Shown here piece after piece: positions 1-7,524 of a stretch of 64,000 nt of DNA. Source of the stretch: Levilactobacillus cerevisiae (GTDB taxonomy: Bacteria > Bacillota > Bacilli > Lactobacillales > Lactobacillaceae); contig NZ_RHNN01000006.1 in NCBI RefSeq assembly GCF_003946245.1, positions 62,001-126,000 of the forward strand, read 5' to 3'. The translations under genes and the position numbers were made by a program. The notes beneath the pieces are model-generated. The model was not told the origin of the DNA. It saw nothing but the letters and a program-made list of their open reading frames with translations, and did no database searches. The stretch's first letter is position 1, and every line of letters starts with the position of its first letter.

Positions 1-1
1 C

Positions 2-763
2 AAGGATTTGATTGAACACGATCACCCGAACATGCAGGTGACCACGAAGGCCAATTTTGGGGCGACGTCGTTCCTGTTTAAGGCGCTGCAGTCGGGGTCC
101 ATCGACATTTATCCCGAGTTTACGGGCACCGTGCTGGAGTCCCTGGTTAAGGGGGAGAAGTCGGCGAGTCATAATCCGGCGAAGACCTATCAGGTGGCCA
201 AGAACGCGCTCAAGTCGCAGTATCAAATGGCTTACCTGAAGCCAATGCAGTATCAAAATGGCTATGACCTGGCGGTGACCAAGCAGTTTGCCAAGAAATA
301 CCAGCTGAAGACGGTCTCTGATTTGGTGGCGGTCGAAGACAAGGTGCACGCGGGCTTTGATCCCGATTTCCACCAGTTAAAGGACGGCTATCCCGGGCTG
401 AGCAAGGCTTACGGCTTGAAATTTGCCAGCGTGAAAACCATGGAGCCGTCGATCCGCTACAAGGCGATTGCGAACGGCAAGGTTAACCTGGTCGACGGCT
501 ATACCACTGACCCCGAAGTGCAGGAATACCATCTCGTTGTGTTGAAGGACGACAAGCACTTCTTCCCACCGTACCAAGGCGCACCGTTGATGACCGAGAA
601 GCTGTTGACGGAACATCCAGAACTGCGGACCACGCTGAATAAATTGGCGGGGAAGGTCACCACGACCGACATGCAGAAGATGAATTACAAGGTGACGGTC
701 AAGCACGAAAAGGCCGCCACGGTGGCGCGGGATTACTTACGCAGCCACGGATTGTTGAACTAG
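2..763 (+). CDS. Osmoprotectant ABC transporter substrate-binding domain (5'-truncated by window)
   Basis: The frame is open to the left edge, so the start lies outside the window and only the last ~253 residues are seen. The protein resembles the OpuAC/ProX-type domain that binds glycine betaine, carnitine or choline outside the cell and hands it to an osmoprotectant ABC permease. Typical segments are visible: a YPEFTGT stretch, a KTVSDL segment near the middle and a VDGYTTDPE segment shortly before the C-terminal lobe. In lactobacilli this domain is often fused behind an OpuCB-type permease; whether that is so here cannot be seen. The stop at 761-763 is followed by a remnant of an unrelated oxidoreductase, so it is the last gene of its operon. 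Confidence 0.85.
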   Translation, partial: KDLIEHDHPNMQVTTKANFGATSFLFKALQSGSIDIYPEFTGTVLESLVKGEKSASHNPAKTYQVAKNALKSQYQMAYLKPMQYQNGYDLAVTKQFAKKYQLKTVSDLVAVEDKVHAGFDPDFHQLKDGYPGLSKAYGLKFASVKTMEPSIRYKAIANGKVNLVDGYTTDPEVQEYHLVVLKDDKHFFPPYQGAPLMTEKLLTEHPELRTTLNKLAGKVTTTDMQKMNYKVTVKHEKAATVARDYLRSHGLLN

Positions 764-779
764 AAGGGATGAATTTACC

Positions 780-892
780 ATGAAAGCCATTGTTGTGCGT
801 TACGCGGACGGGCCAGCTGAGTTTTGGTAAGGTGGTTGTGCTTTAGGATTTGGAGTTAGCTCAAGGCCTGGATTTAATCGTCAATAGTTAAG
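780..892 (+). pseudogene. Remnant of a quinone reductase (internally deleted)
   Basis: A good ribosome binding site (GAAGGGATG) precedes an ATG at 780 that encodes MKAIVVRYADGPAEFW and then stops at 828-830. The peptide matches the usual N-terminus of NADPH:quinone reductases. Directly after the stop, another frame reads FGKVVVL, a stop, then DLELAQGLDLIVNS, which resembles the C-terminal end of the same family. The simplest reading is one gene that lost its whole middle and left about 15 codons of the front joined to about 20 of the tail. An intact relative of the same superfamily begins at 921. Confidence 0.6.
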
Positions 893-920
893 AAATCTAT
901 CGATTGTGGAGGAGATAATT

Positions 921-1871
921 ATGAGAGCAGTTGTTGTTAATAAAGCTGGTGGACCAGAAGTCTTGCAGATTGAAGAACGGCCAATGCCTAAGGCCACGGA
1001 TGACCAATCGGTGATCAATATCAAAGCTTTTGCTGTCCATCGTTATGAAGTTTTAACGCGTGAGGGCGGCTCGCCATCGGTCAAGTTTCCGAGAGTTATT
1101 GGCGTTGAAGCCGTTGGTGAGGTTTCAGAGCCTTCTAAGAATAGTCAGTTAACCAAGGGTCAAAGAATTATGGTTGTGAATGGTGGCTTTGGTCGGGCAT
1201 TTGATGGCAGTGAAGAAGAGTTTGCCTTGGTTCCCGATAAGATTATTTATCCGGTTGATTTCGCTGGTTCATGGGCTGAATTTGCCAACTATCCGGAAAC
1301 ATTTTATACCGCATTTGGTGCTTTGAAGACCACGAAGTTGCACGCTGGGCAAACACTGTTGGTTCGTGGTGGCACGACTGGTGTCGGCATGGCGGCCTTA
1401 GTTTTGGCAAAGGCGATGGGTCTAAAAGTGACGTCGACGACAAGACGAGAAGAGCGCCGTCAGATGTTGTTAGATATGGGTGCAGATGATGTCGTGATTG
1501 ATCAAGATGGTAAACTGCAAACCGATGAAGCATATGACGGCTTACTGGACATGGTTGGTGCTTCAGTTGTCGGCGATTCATTGGCCCACGTTAAACGTGG
1601 CGGTTACTTTACAACGGTTGGCTTGCTGGCTGGCAAATGGATTTGGGAAGATTTTGATCCCTTTGAAAGCCTGGGTGGAAAATACGCTACGGCGTTTGAT
1701 GGCGTGGCTATCAATGATGAAATTGTCACTGAAATGTTCAAGTTGATTCATGATAATCACCTGACAATTCCTGTTGCAAAGGTCTTTAAACTTGATGAGA
1801 TTCAAGCAGCACAGGCCTACATCATGAAATATGACCGCCCACTTGGTCAGGTGATTGTGACAACAGATTAG
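921..1871 (+). CDS. Zinc-independent MDR family NAD(P)H:quinone oxidoreductase
   Basis: A 316-residue medium-chain dehydrogenase/reductase of the quinone reductase type, expected to reduce quinones or enones with NADPH in the cytoplasm. The start at ATG 921 is set by the GGAGGA site 7-12 bases upstream; the earlier TTG at 906 lies within that site. The N-terminal GroES-like domain is followed by a Rossmann fold with the nucleotide-binding segment VRGGTTGVGMAAL near residue 150. The catalytic zinc cysteines of alcohol dehydrogenases are absent. It stands alone, with its own promoter region formed from the decayed relative upstream, and ends before a bidirectional terminator. Confidence 0.88.
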   Translation: MRAVVVNKAGGPEVLQIEERPMPKATDDQSVINIKAFAVHRYEVLTREGGSPSVKFPRVIGVEAVGEVSEPSKNSQLTKGQRIMVVNGGFGRAFDGSEEEFALVPDKIIYPVDFAGSWAEFANYPETFYTAFGALKTTKLHAGQTLLVRGGTTGVGMAALVLAKAMGLKVTSTTRREERRQMLLDMGADDVVIDQDGKLQTDEAYDGLLDMVGASVVGDSLAHVKRGGYFTTVGLLAGKWIWEDFDPFESLGGKYATAFDGVAINDEIVTEMFKLIHDNHLTIPVAKVFKLDEIQAAQAYIMKYDRPLGQVIVTTD

Positions 1872-1989
1872 CTGACGGTTGAAAGATGAGAATGAGCATT
1901 GTTGTTACAGGTGTGTAGCTAATTTTTTTAAATAGTAGCAGTATTAGTTTTACTTCAAGGCCGTTAGAGTGTACTCTTTATCAGCGGTA

Positions 1990-2035
1990 AAAAAAGACCA
2001 ACATTCTCTGTTGTTAGAGGATGCTGGTCTTTTAG
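1990..2035. terminator. Bidirectional intrinsic terminator
   Basis: AAAAGACCAACATTCTCT pairs with AGAGGATGCTGGTCTTTT, with A and T runs on the two sides. It lies between the quinone reductase and the convergent hicB and can serve both. Confidence 0.8.
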
Positions 2036-2067
2036 TATGGCGAGAAAAATGCGCACGTTCTTTTATA

Positions 2068-2466
2068 TTAGTTTCCTACGGAGTTATAAATATCTTCAAG
2101 GGCATCCGTTGTTAAACGTGAAACATTTATTTTTCGTTTTTTTGCCATGTCATTTAGATATTCAGGCACTGTAATTGAGCGTTTAACTTTCTTGGAACTC
2201 TTACCGGCCCAAGCGTCCATATCAACTGATACATATAGAGTTGACTCATTGGTTTGAAGGTGCCAAGTTTTAGGATCTTGAACTTCTGGGAGCTTTTTTC
2301 CATCTAACATTGTTGCAATAGCATCTTCTGCACTAACGGCCAATTCAACCAGTGAGTCGGCCTGGGTGACCATTCCAGGAATATTAGGAGAATAGCCAAC
2401 GTAATAGTGTCCGTCTTCATCATTATTCTCTTGAGCAATGATTGGGTAGACTAATTTATCCGTCAT
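2068..2466 (-). CDS. hicB: HicB-family antitoxin
   Basis: A 132-residue type II antitoxin expected to bind and neutralise the HicA RNase and to repress its own promoter. The N-terminal half has the partially degraded RNase H-like fold of HicB, recognisable from YYVGYSPNIPGMVTQADS and the following AVSAEDAIATML helix. The C-terminal part, VKRSITVPEYLNDMAKKRK onwards, is a ribbon-helix-helix type DNA-binding segment. The gene lies 23 bases downstream of hicA on the same strand, the usual toxin-first order of this family. Length and both domains look complete, so the pair is probably functional. Confidence 0.9.
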   Translation of the reverse strand: MTDKLVYPIIAQENNDEDGHYYVGYSPNIPGMVTQADSLVELAVSAEDAIATMLDGKKLPEVQDPKTWHLQTNESTLYVSVDMDAWAGKSSKKVKRSITVPEYLNDMAKKRKINVSRLTTDALEDIYNSVGN

Positions 2467-2489
2467 AGTGTTTGATATGCCAAGTCAGG

Positions 2490-2681
2490 CTATTTTAAAC
2501 CTGCGTCCTTTCTAATCTTATTTTCGGTTCCCTTCTTTAATTCCCCTCCGTGAAAGGGAATCTCAGTTGTACGACCATCGGGATGCTGGTAACGTCTGTG
2601 TCCTCCCTTACCACGAGAGGGAACTCGAATGAAACCAGCACTGAGAACCTCTTTTTCTAGCTTTGCAGGACGAATTGGCAT
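2490..2681 (-). CDS. hicA: HicA-family toxin (mRNA interferase)
   Basis: A 63-residue protein with the compact double-stranded-RNA-binding-like fold of HicA toxins, which cleave mRNA ribosome-independently. The family's catalytic histidine is present in GKGGHRRY near residue 28, followed by HPDGRTTEIPFHGGELKKGT, the typical HicA core. Start ATG at 2681 has an AAGGGGGG site 7 bases upstream. It is the first gene of the hicA-hicB operon, and the promoter must lie in the AT-rich stretch at 2690-2800. Confidence 0.9.
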   Translation of the reverse strand: MPIRPAKLEKEVLSAGFIRVPSRGKGGHRRYQHPDGRTTEIPFHGGELKKGTENKIRKDAGLK

Positions 2682-2718
2682 ATCATCCCCCCTTTCTTAT
2701 TGGTAAAAGGATAACAAA

Positions 2719-2764
2719 TGATGCGTATTTTGTCCATATTAATGCTCGTGAAATACGTATTATT
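2719..2764. promoter_or_regulatory. Possible HicB operator region
   Basis: Upstream of hicA there is a perfect 10-bp palindrome, AATACGTATT (2752-2761), and a related half-site ATGCGTATT (2721-2729). HicB proteins commonly bind palindromes in this position. Assignment is by position and symmetry only. Confidence 0.4.
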
Positions 2765-2811
2765 TTTTGCGTTTTTTTTGAATTCGAAAATAACAAAAAG
2801 CAACTTTCCCC

Positions 2812-2840
2812 TTGACAGAAATGAGAAGTAGTCCTAAACT
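2812..2840 (+). promoter_or_regulatory. Sigma-A promoter of the T-box transcript
   Basis: TTGACA (2812-2817), a 17-bp spacer, then TAAACT (2835-2840). Transcription would start near 2847, about 30 bases before the T-box stem I. Confidence 0.75.
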
Positions 2841-2877
2841 TATCATTAATTTCTAACTAGTCTGTCATAAATAAAGC

Positions 2878-3135
2878 TGGGAGAAGAGTAGTGGCGTTGT
2901 CGTTGTGCAGTGAGCCCGAGTGAGTGCGAACGGGTCTGCGGCGAACCATGAAGATGAGCTCCCGATAGCTATCAAGCGGTTCACGCTGCTTGGTCGGTAG
3001 GAACCGTTAACTTTCCGGGTATCAATGGGTACCGGTGAGGCAAAGTCTGTGAGGGCTTTGTGAATTAGGGTGGTAAAACGGCGCGTTCGTCCCTTAAACT
3101 AAGCAATTAGTTTGGGGGATGAGCGCGTTTTTTTG
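2878..3135 (+). promoter_or_regulatory. T-box riboswitch, probably methionine-specific
   Basis: A leader of about 255 bases with the T-box order of elements: a closing stem GGGAG (about 2879-2883) with CTCCC (2959-2963), the conserved T-box stretch AGGGTGGTAAAACGGCGCG (3067-3085), and a terminator GCGCGTTCGTCCC with GGGATGAGCGCG followed by seven to eight T. T-boxes sense uncharged tRNA through a specifier codon on the 3' side of stem I. Here ATG at 2948-2950 lies in the expected internal loop just before the closing stem, so tRNA-Met is the likely ligand. This fits the downstream methionine synthase gene; Met T-boxes are known in Lactobacillales. The specifier assignment is inferred from position. 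Confidence 0.85.
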
Positions 3136-3329
3136 TTTCCTTTGGCGGACGTTAGAAAGAAGATTGTGGGCTAGATTGCTGGACTGGCAGCGGCGGGTAA
3201 ACGGCCGTTGACCAATCCCCTGACGCCGTGGCCGTGCACGTTGCGGCGTCACTGGCAACTCGAAACCTAGCGCTTCACGTTGCCAGTCGAACGATTTAGT
3301 CTGTATTTAAATTTAGGAGGAAAATGCTT

Positions 3330-4460
3330 ATGACCACTACTACTGAAACGAAATACCCTTACCGTTACGATGTCGTCGGCAGTCTGTTACGCCCGGCTGA
3401 TTTGAAAAAGGCGCGCGCCGAGTTCGCCCAAGGCGCTATTGACGCTGACCAGCTGAAAACCATTCGCCACGCTGAAACGAAACGGGTGGTACAGAAGCAA
3501 ATTGATTTGGGACTGAAGGCCGTAACCGACGGCGAGTTCAATCGCAGTTGGTGGCACCTCGATTTCCTCTGGGGACTGACCGGCGTGGGCCACTATGATT
3601 ACAAGCAAAGTTATAAATTCCATGGCAGCAAGACCCGGACCGACAACGCTGATTTAGTCGGCAAGATTGCCTTTAACCCGGACCATCCCTTCTTCGAGAG
3701 TTTCCAGTACTTGCAGAGCCTGGTGCCAGCGGGCGTGCTAGTCAAACAAACCATCCCGTCACCAACCATGTTGTTCCGGGACAACCGTAGTGACAACTGG
3801 CACGAGTTTTACCCGACCTGGGATGCGTACCTGGATGACCTGGCCAAGGCGTATCACGAAACGATTTTACACTTTTATGAGCTAGGGTGCCGGTACCTTC
3901 AGCTGGATGATACGACTTGGGCGTTCCTCATTAGTAAACTGAACGAGACGGCCGATGACGCCACGGCACACCAGACCTACGTGAACCTGGCGCAGGACGC
4001 CGTACACGTGATCAATACGCTGCTGGAAGGCTTGCCAGCAGATTTGACGGTGACCACCCACATTTGTCGGGGGAATTTCAAATCGACGTATCTGTTCTCT
4101 GGTAGCTACGATGACGTCGCGGATTACCTGGCGCAATTGCACTACGACGGGCTGTTCCTGGAATACGACAACGAGCGGGCCGGCAGCTTCACGCCGTTGA
4201 AAAAGATTTGGGCCAACGACCCGCATAAGCGCTTGGTGCTGGGACTGATCACGTCCAAGTTCCCAGAGCTGGAAGATGAGGCGGCGGTGAAGGCCCGGAT
4301 TGCGGACGCTGCCAAGCAAGTGCCACTAGAGAACCTGGCCATTTCCACGCAGTGTGGGTTTGCCTCAACGGAAGAGGGCAACGTGTTGACGGAGGACCAA
4401 CAGTGGGCCAAGTTGGCGTTGGTCAAGAAGGTTGCGGAAGCCGTTTGGCCAGCAGATTAG
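3330..4460 (+). CDS. MetE-like cobalamin-independent methionine synthase (short form)
   Basis: A 376-residue protein of the COG0620 type, the size of the B. subtilis YxjG/YxjH proteins, corresponding to the catalytic C-terminal barrel of MetE without its N-terminal half. It should transfer a methyl group to homocysteine in the cytoplasm. Zinc-binding residues are visible in THICRGN (His and Cys) and TQCGFAS (second Cys). ATG 3330 is chosen over ATG 3324 because the AGGAGG at 3315-3320 then has a 9-base spacing. The gene is alone behind a T-box with an ATG specifier, so expression should rise when tRNA-Met is uncharged. The methyl donor of these short forms is not known from sequence. Confidence 0.85.
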   Translation: MTTTTETKYPYRYDVVGSLLRPADLKKARAEFAQGAIDADQLKTIRHAETKRVVQKQIDLGLKAVTDGEFNRSWWHLDFLWGLTGVGHYDYKQSYKFHGSKTRTDNADLVGKIAFNPDHPFFESFQYLQSLVPAGVLVKQTIPSPTMLFRDNRSDNWHEFYPTWDAYLDDLAKAYHETILHFYELGCRYLQLDDTTWAFLISKLNETADDATAHQTYVNLAQDAVHVINTLLEGLPADLTVTTHICRGNFKSTYLFSGSYDDVADYLAQLHYDGLFLEYDNERAGSFTPLKKIWANDPHKRLVLGLITSKFPELEDEAAVKARIADAAKQVPLENLAISTQCGFASTEEGNVLTEDQQWAKLALVKKVAEAVWPAD

Positions 4461-4480
4461 AACGATAGGTTAATTGAATA

Positions 4481-4520
4481 AGTGACCGAAGGAACAGTGT
4501 CATTCTTCGGTCACTTTTTT
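4481..4520 (+). terminator. Intrinsic terminator of the metE-like gene
   Basis: AGTGACCGAAGGAA pairs with TTCTTCGGTCACT, followed by TTTTTT. Confidence 0.85.
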
Positions 4521-4680
4521 ATGTGGAAAATTATGGAAACGCCGTCATTCCGGTCCGTCGCCGACTAAATGCGATGCTGAGCAAACCAGCTGGACTTTAC
4601 ACACTATTTACAAGGTCCACATCACCTCGTTACATTCGCCGCGTACACTAAAATCATACTCAAATAAGGGGAGTGTCAGA

Positions 4681-5796
4681 ATGTCGATTGAGTTGAAAGC
4701 TTTAGGGAAAGAATATACTGCGGGAAATTGGGTGCTGGAAAATGTCAGTGCCCACATCGAGAGTGGCGAGTTCTTTGCCATCGTTGGGCCATCCGGGTGC
4801 GGGAAAAGTACCCTGTTACGGATGATTGCGGGGTTGATTCCCATTTCCGCTGGCGAATTACAGATTGACGATCAGGTGGCCACCAATTTACCACCTAAGG
4901 ATCGGAAGCTGACCATGGTTTTCCAAAGCTACGCGTTATTTCCGTTTCTATCAGTGACGGACAACGTTGCGTTTGGACTCAAGGCCCGCAAGTTTCCGGC
5001 GGATGAAGTTAAGGAACGGGTCGAAAAGGCCATCAACTTAGTTAACCTAGATGAATTCAAGGATCGTAAGCCGCGGGACCTCTCTGGTGGGCAACGCCAA
5101 CGGGTGGCGTTAGCCCGAGCGATTGCCAGCGACGCCAAGGTCTGCTTGATGGACGAACCCCTGTCCAACTTGGACGCCCAGCTGCGAATCAAGATGCGGA
5201 CCGAACTCCGGAACCTCCAACAGGAGTTGGGGTTAACCGTCATCTACGTCACCCATGATCAAGTAGAAGCGATGACCATGGCCGACCACATCATGGTGCT
5301 CCACAATCATGAGATTCAGCAGATTGGGACGCCGTTAGACATTTACAATCGTCCAGCCAACACCTTTGTGGCTAGTTTCTTTGGGACGCCGCGGATGAAC
5401 CTCTTGCCGGCACGCGTTGAAGCTGACCGGGAATTGCTGTTGGCGAACACCCTCAAATTAGGGATTCAACAGCCGTTACCCGTTGCGGAATACGTGGTGG
5501 GTATCCGGCCTAACGCCTTACGAATCCTACCGCAGGGAACCGGCGAGCCGAACGCGCAAGTCCGGACCGTTGAGTACCTGGGATCTGAAATTATTTTAGA
5601 AGCCGAACTGGCAGATGGTACGCCGATTGAACTGGTCGCCGCTGCCCAAGAAATCTATAACGTTGGGGATTGGCTGTCGATCGCCATTGACGGCCAGGCC
5701 TACATTTTTGACCACGATGGCCAAGCACAATTCATGGTGGAAGGGGGACTCAACCATGCAAGAGGGGATCACGCCGGCGTCCAAGCCGGGGCTTAA
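4681..5796 (+). CDS. ugpC: ABC transporter ATPase, UgpC/MalK type
   Basis: A 371-residue ATPase that should power the UgpAE permease. Walker A (GPSGCGKST, near residue 38), the signature LSGGQRQR, Walker B VCLMDEP and the H-loop VTHDQ are all intact. The C-terminal ~130 residues form a TOBE/OB regulatory region, with the FFGTPRMNLLPA link typical of the sugar and glycerol-3-phosphate subfamily (CUT1). It is first in the operon, and its last 41 bases overlap the start of ugpA, which implies coupled translation. Substrate is inferred from the downstream glpQ-type gene; a general sugar transporter is the alternative. Confidence 0.87.
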   Translation: MSIELKALGKEYTAGNWVLENVSAHIESGEFFAIVGPSGCGKSTLLRMIAGLIPISAGELQIDDQVATNLPPKDRKLTMVFQSYALFPFLSVTDNVAFGLKARKFPADEVKERVEKAINLVNLDEFKDRKPRDLSGGQRQRVALARAIASDAKVCLMDEPLSNLDAQLRIKMRTELRNLQQELGLTVIYVTHDQVEAMTMADHIMVLHNHEIQQIGTPLDIYNRPANTFVASFFGTPRMNLLPARVEADRELLLANTLKLGIQQPLPVAEYVVGIRPNALRILPQGTGEPNAQVRTVEYLGSEIILEAELADGTPIELVAAAQEIYNVGDWLSIAIDGQAYIFDHDGQAQFMVEGGLNHARGDHAGVQAGA

Positions 5797-6706
5797 GCCA
5801 AAAGCATTGCCACAATCGGGAGCCAAGGGATTTAACCTGCACGTGAATGACAAATGGTACGCGCTAGCCTTTCTGGGACCCTCACTCCTGATTCTAGGAG
5901 TCTTCGTCTTCTATCCAATGCTCCGAACCCTGTACCTCAGTCTGTTCTTAACCGACAATGTGGGCCGACCAACCGTCTTCATCGGCCTGCAAAATTACGT
6001 GAATTTACTGACCTCAAGTGCCTATCAGGCCAGCTTACAGGCCACTGCGGTCTACGTGATTGGCGTCGTCGCCTTCACCTTAATTCTAGGACTCCTACTG
6101 GCCCAAATGGCGGTACGCAAACTCGCTGGGATTCAGTGGTTCCGGACGATTTTTTCCGCAACCATGGGGGTTTCCGTCTCCGTTGCCGCCATCTTCTGGC
6201 TGTTTATCTTCAGCCCCTCCGTTGGTCTGTTTGACCAGATTGGCAACCTCTTACACTTGCCACTGGTTCAATGGCTCACCACGCCTGGTCCAGCCATGAT
6301 TGCCGTGATTATTTCGACGGTCTGGATGAACTTAGGCTTTACCTTCCTGATTCTCTTTGGTGCGCTCCAAATGGTGCCGCAGCCCCTGTACGAGGCGGCT
6401 GCAATTGAAGGGGCCTCACCGAGCTACCAGTTCTTCCACGTGACGATTCCCATGATTTCGCCCACGCTGTTCTTCACGTCGACGGTGACCCTGATTGGGG
6501 CGTTTAAGAGTTTCGGTCTGATCGACCTGATGACGGCTGGGGGTCCCAACAACGCCACGAACCTGATGGTCTATCAAGTCTACCGGGATGCCTTTTTAAA
6601 CGGGAACTACGGCTTAGCTAGTGCCGAATCCGTTATCTTAGCGGTCATCATCGCATTATTTACGCTATTGCAATTTAAATTCTTAGAGAAGCGGGTGACC
6701 TACTAA
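5756..6706 (+). CDS. ugpA: ABC transporter permease, UgpA type
   Basis: A 316-residue inner-membrane permease with about six hydrophobic segments. The first is LAFLGPSLLILGVFVFYPM near residue 42. The conserved cytoplasmic EAA loop is present as YEAAAIEGASPSYQFF, followed by VTIPMISPTLFF. The start is ATG 5756, with GAAGGGGG 9-16 bases upstream and lying inside ugpC; a longer frame beginning at 5615 has no ribosome site and only repeats ugpC sequence out of frame. It forms a heterodimer with UgpE in this family. Confidence 0.87.
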   Translation: MQEGITPASKPGLKPKALPQSGAKGFNLHVNDKWYALAFLGPSLLILGVFVFYPMLRTLYLSLFLTDNVGRPTVFIGLQNYVNLLTSSAYQASLQATAVYVIGVVAFTLILGLLLAQMAVRKLAGIQWFRTIFSATMGVSVSVAAIFWLFIFSPSVGLFDQIGNLLHLPLVQWLTTPGPAMIAVIISTVWMNLGFTFLILFGALQMVPQPLYEAAAIEGASPSYQFFHVTIPMISPTLFFTSTVTLIGAFKSFGLIDLMTAGGPNNATNLMVYQVYRDAFLNGNYGLASAESVILAVIIALFTLLQFKFLEKRVTY

Positions 6707-7524
6707 TGATTCAGACGAAAACCCGTAAGCCGTTGCGTTATTTGGTCTTGATTTTGCTGGCCGTGATCATCCTCGGGCCGTTCCTCTTAGGTTTCTGGAC
6801 CAGCCTGTTACCGACGGCTGATATTGCCAAGGGCGCCCTGTGGAGCACCCACATTTCCTTTGCCAACTATGCCGAAGCCGTGAAGCAAACGGCCATCCTA
6901 CGTTACTTACTCAACAGTTTTGTGATTTCCACGCTGACGATGGCGGCGCAACTGTTGTTCTGCTCGTTGGGCGCGTACGCCTTTGTTTTCCTGAAATTCA
7001 AGGGCCGCGACCTCTTGTTTTACCTGATCTTAGCAACCATGATGCTACCGTTTGAAGCGGAAGTCATTCCAAACTTTGCGACGGTCCGGAAGCTAAACCT
7101 ACTGAACAACTACGCCGTCATGGTGATTCCATTCTTGACTTCAGCCTTTGGTATTTTCATGTTGCGCCAGGCCTTCCGCCAGATTCCACCCGAATTAAAG
7201 GAAGCCGCCGACGTTGAAGGCTTGAACCACTGGCAATTTTACTGGCGGGTCACCTTGCCGTATGCCCGAATTAGTCTGTTTACGCTGGCGGCCTACAGCT
7301 TCTTGGAAAGCTGGAACCAATATCTCTGGCCAATGCTGACCACGTTTAGCGACAAGTTCCGTCCCGTGCAAGACGGTTTGCGGCAACTACAATCGCAGGA
7401 AACGTTTAACAACTGGGGCATGATTCAAGCCAGTGCGGTGATTGTGGTTGTCCCCACGCTAATTGTGCTATTCGTGGGGCAACATTACTTCAAGAACGGG
7501 TTAAATGAGGGGGCCACAAAATGA
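6706..7524 (+). CDS. ugpE: ABC transporter permease, UgpE type
   Basis: A 272-residue second permease. Its ATG overlaps the ugpA stop (TAATG), and its own stop overlaps the next start (ATGA), so the four genes are translationally coupled. The EAA loop is LKEAADVEGLNHWQFYWRV near residue 165, followed by TLPYARISLF. Six hydrophobic segments are apparent, and LESWNQYLWPM near the end is typical of the CUT1 partner permease. It should sit in the membrane with UgpA and recruit UgpC. Confidence 0.87.
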   Translation: MIQTKTRKPLRYLVLILLAVIILGPFLLGFWTSLLPTADIAKGALWSTHISFANYAEAVKQTAILRYLLNSFVISTLTMAAQLLFCSLGAYAFVFLKFKGRDLLFYLILATMMLPFEAEVIPNFATVRKLNLLNNYAVMVIPFLTSAFGIFMLRQAFRQIPPELKEAADVEGLNHWQFYWRVTLPYARISLFTLAAYSFLESWNQYLWPMLTTFSDKFRPVQDGLRQLQSQETFNNWGMIQASAVIVVVPTLIVLFVGQHYFKNGLNEGATK

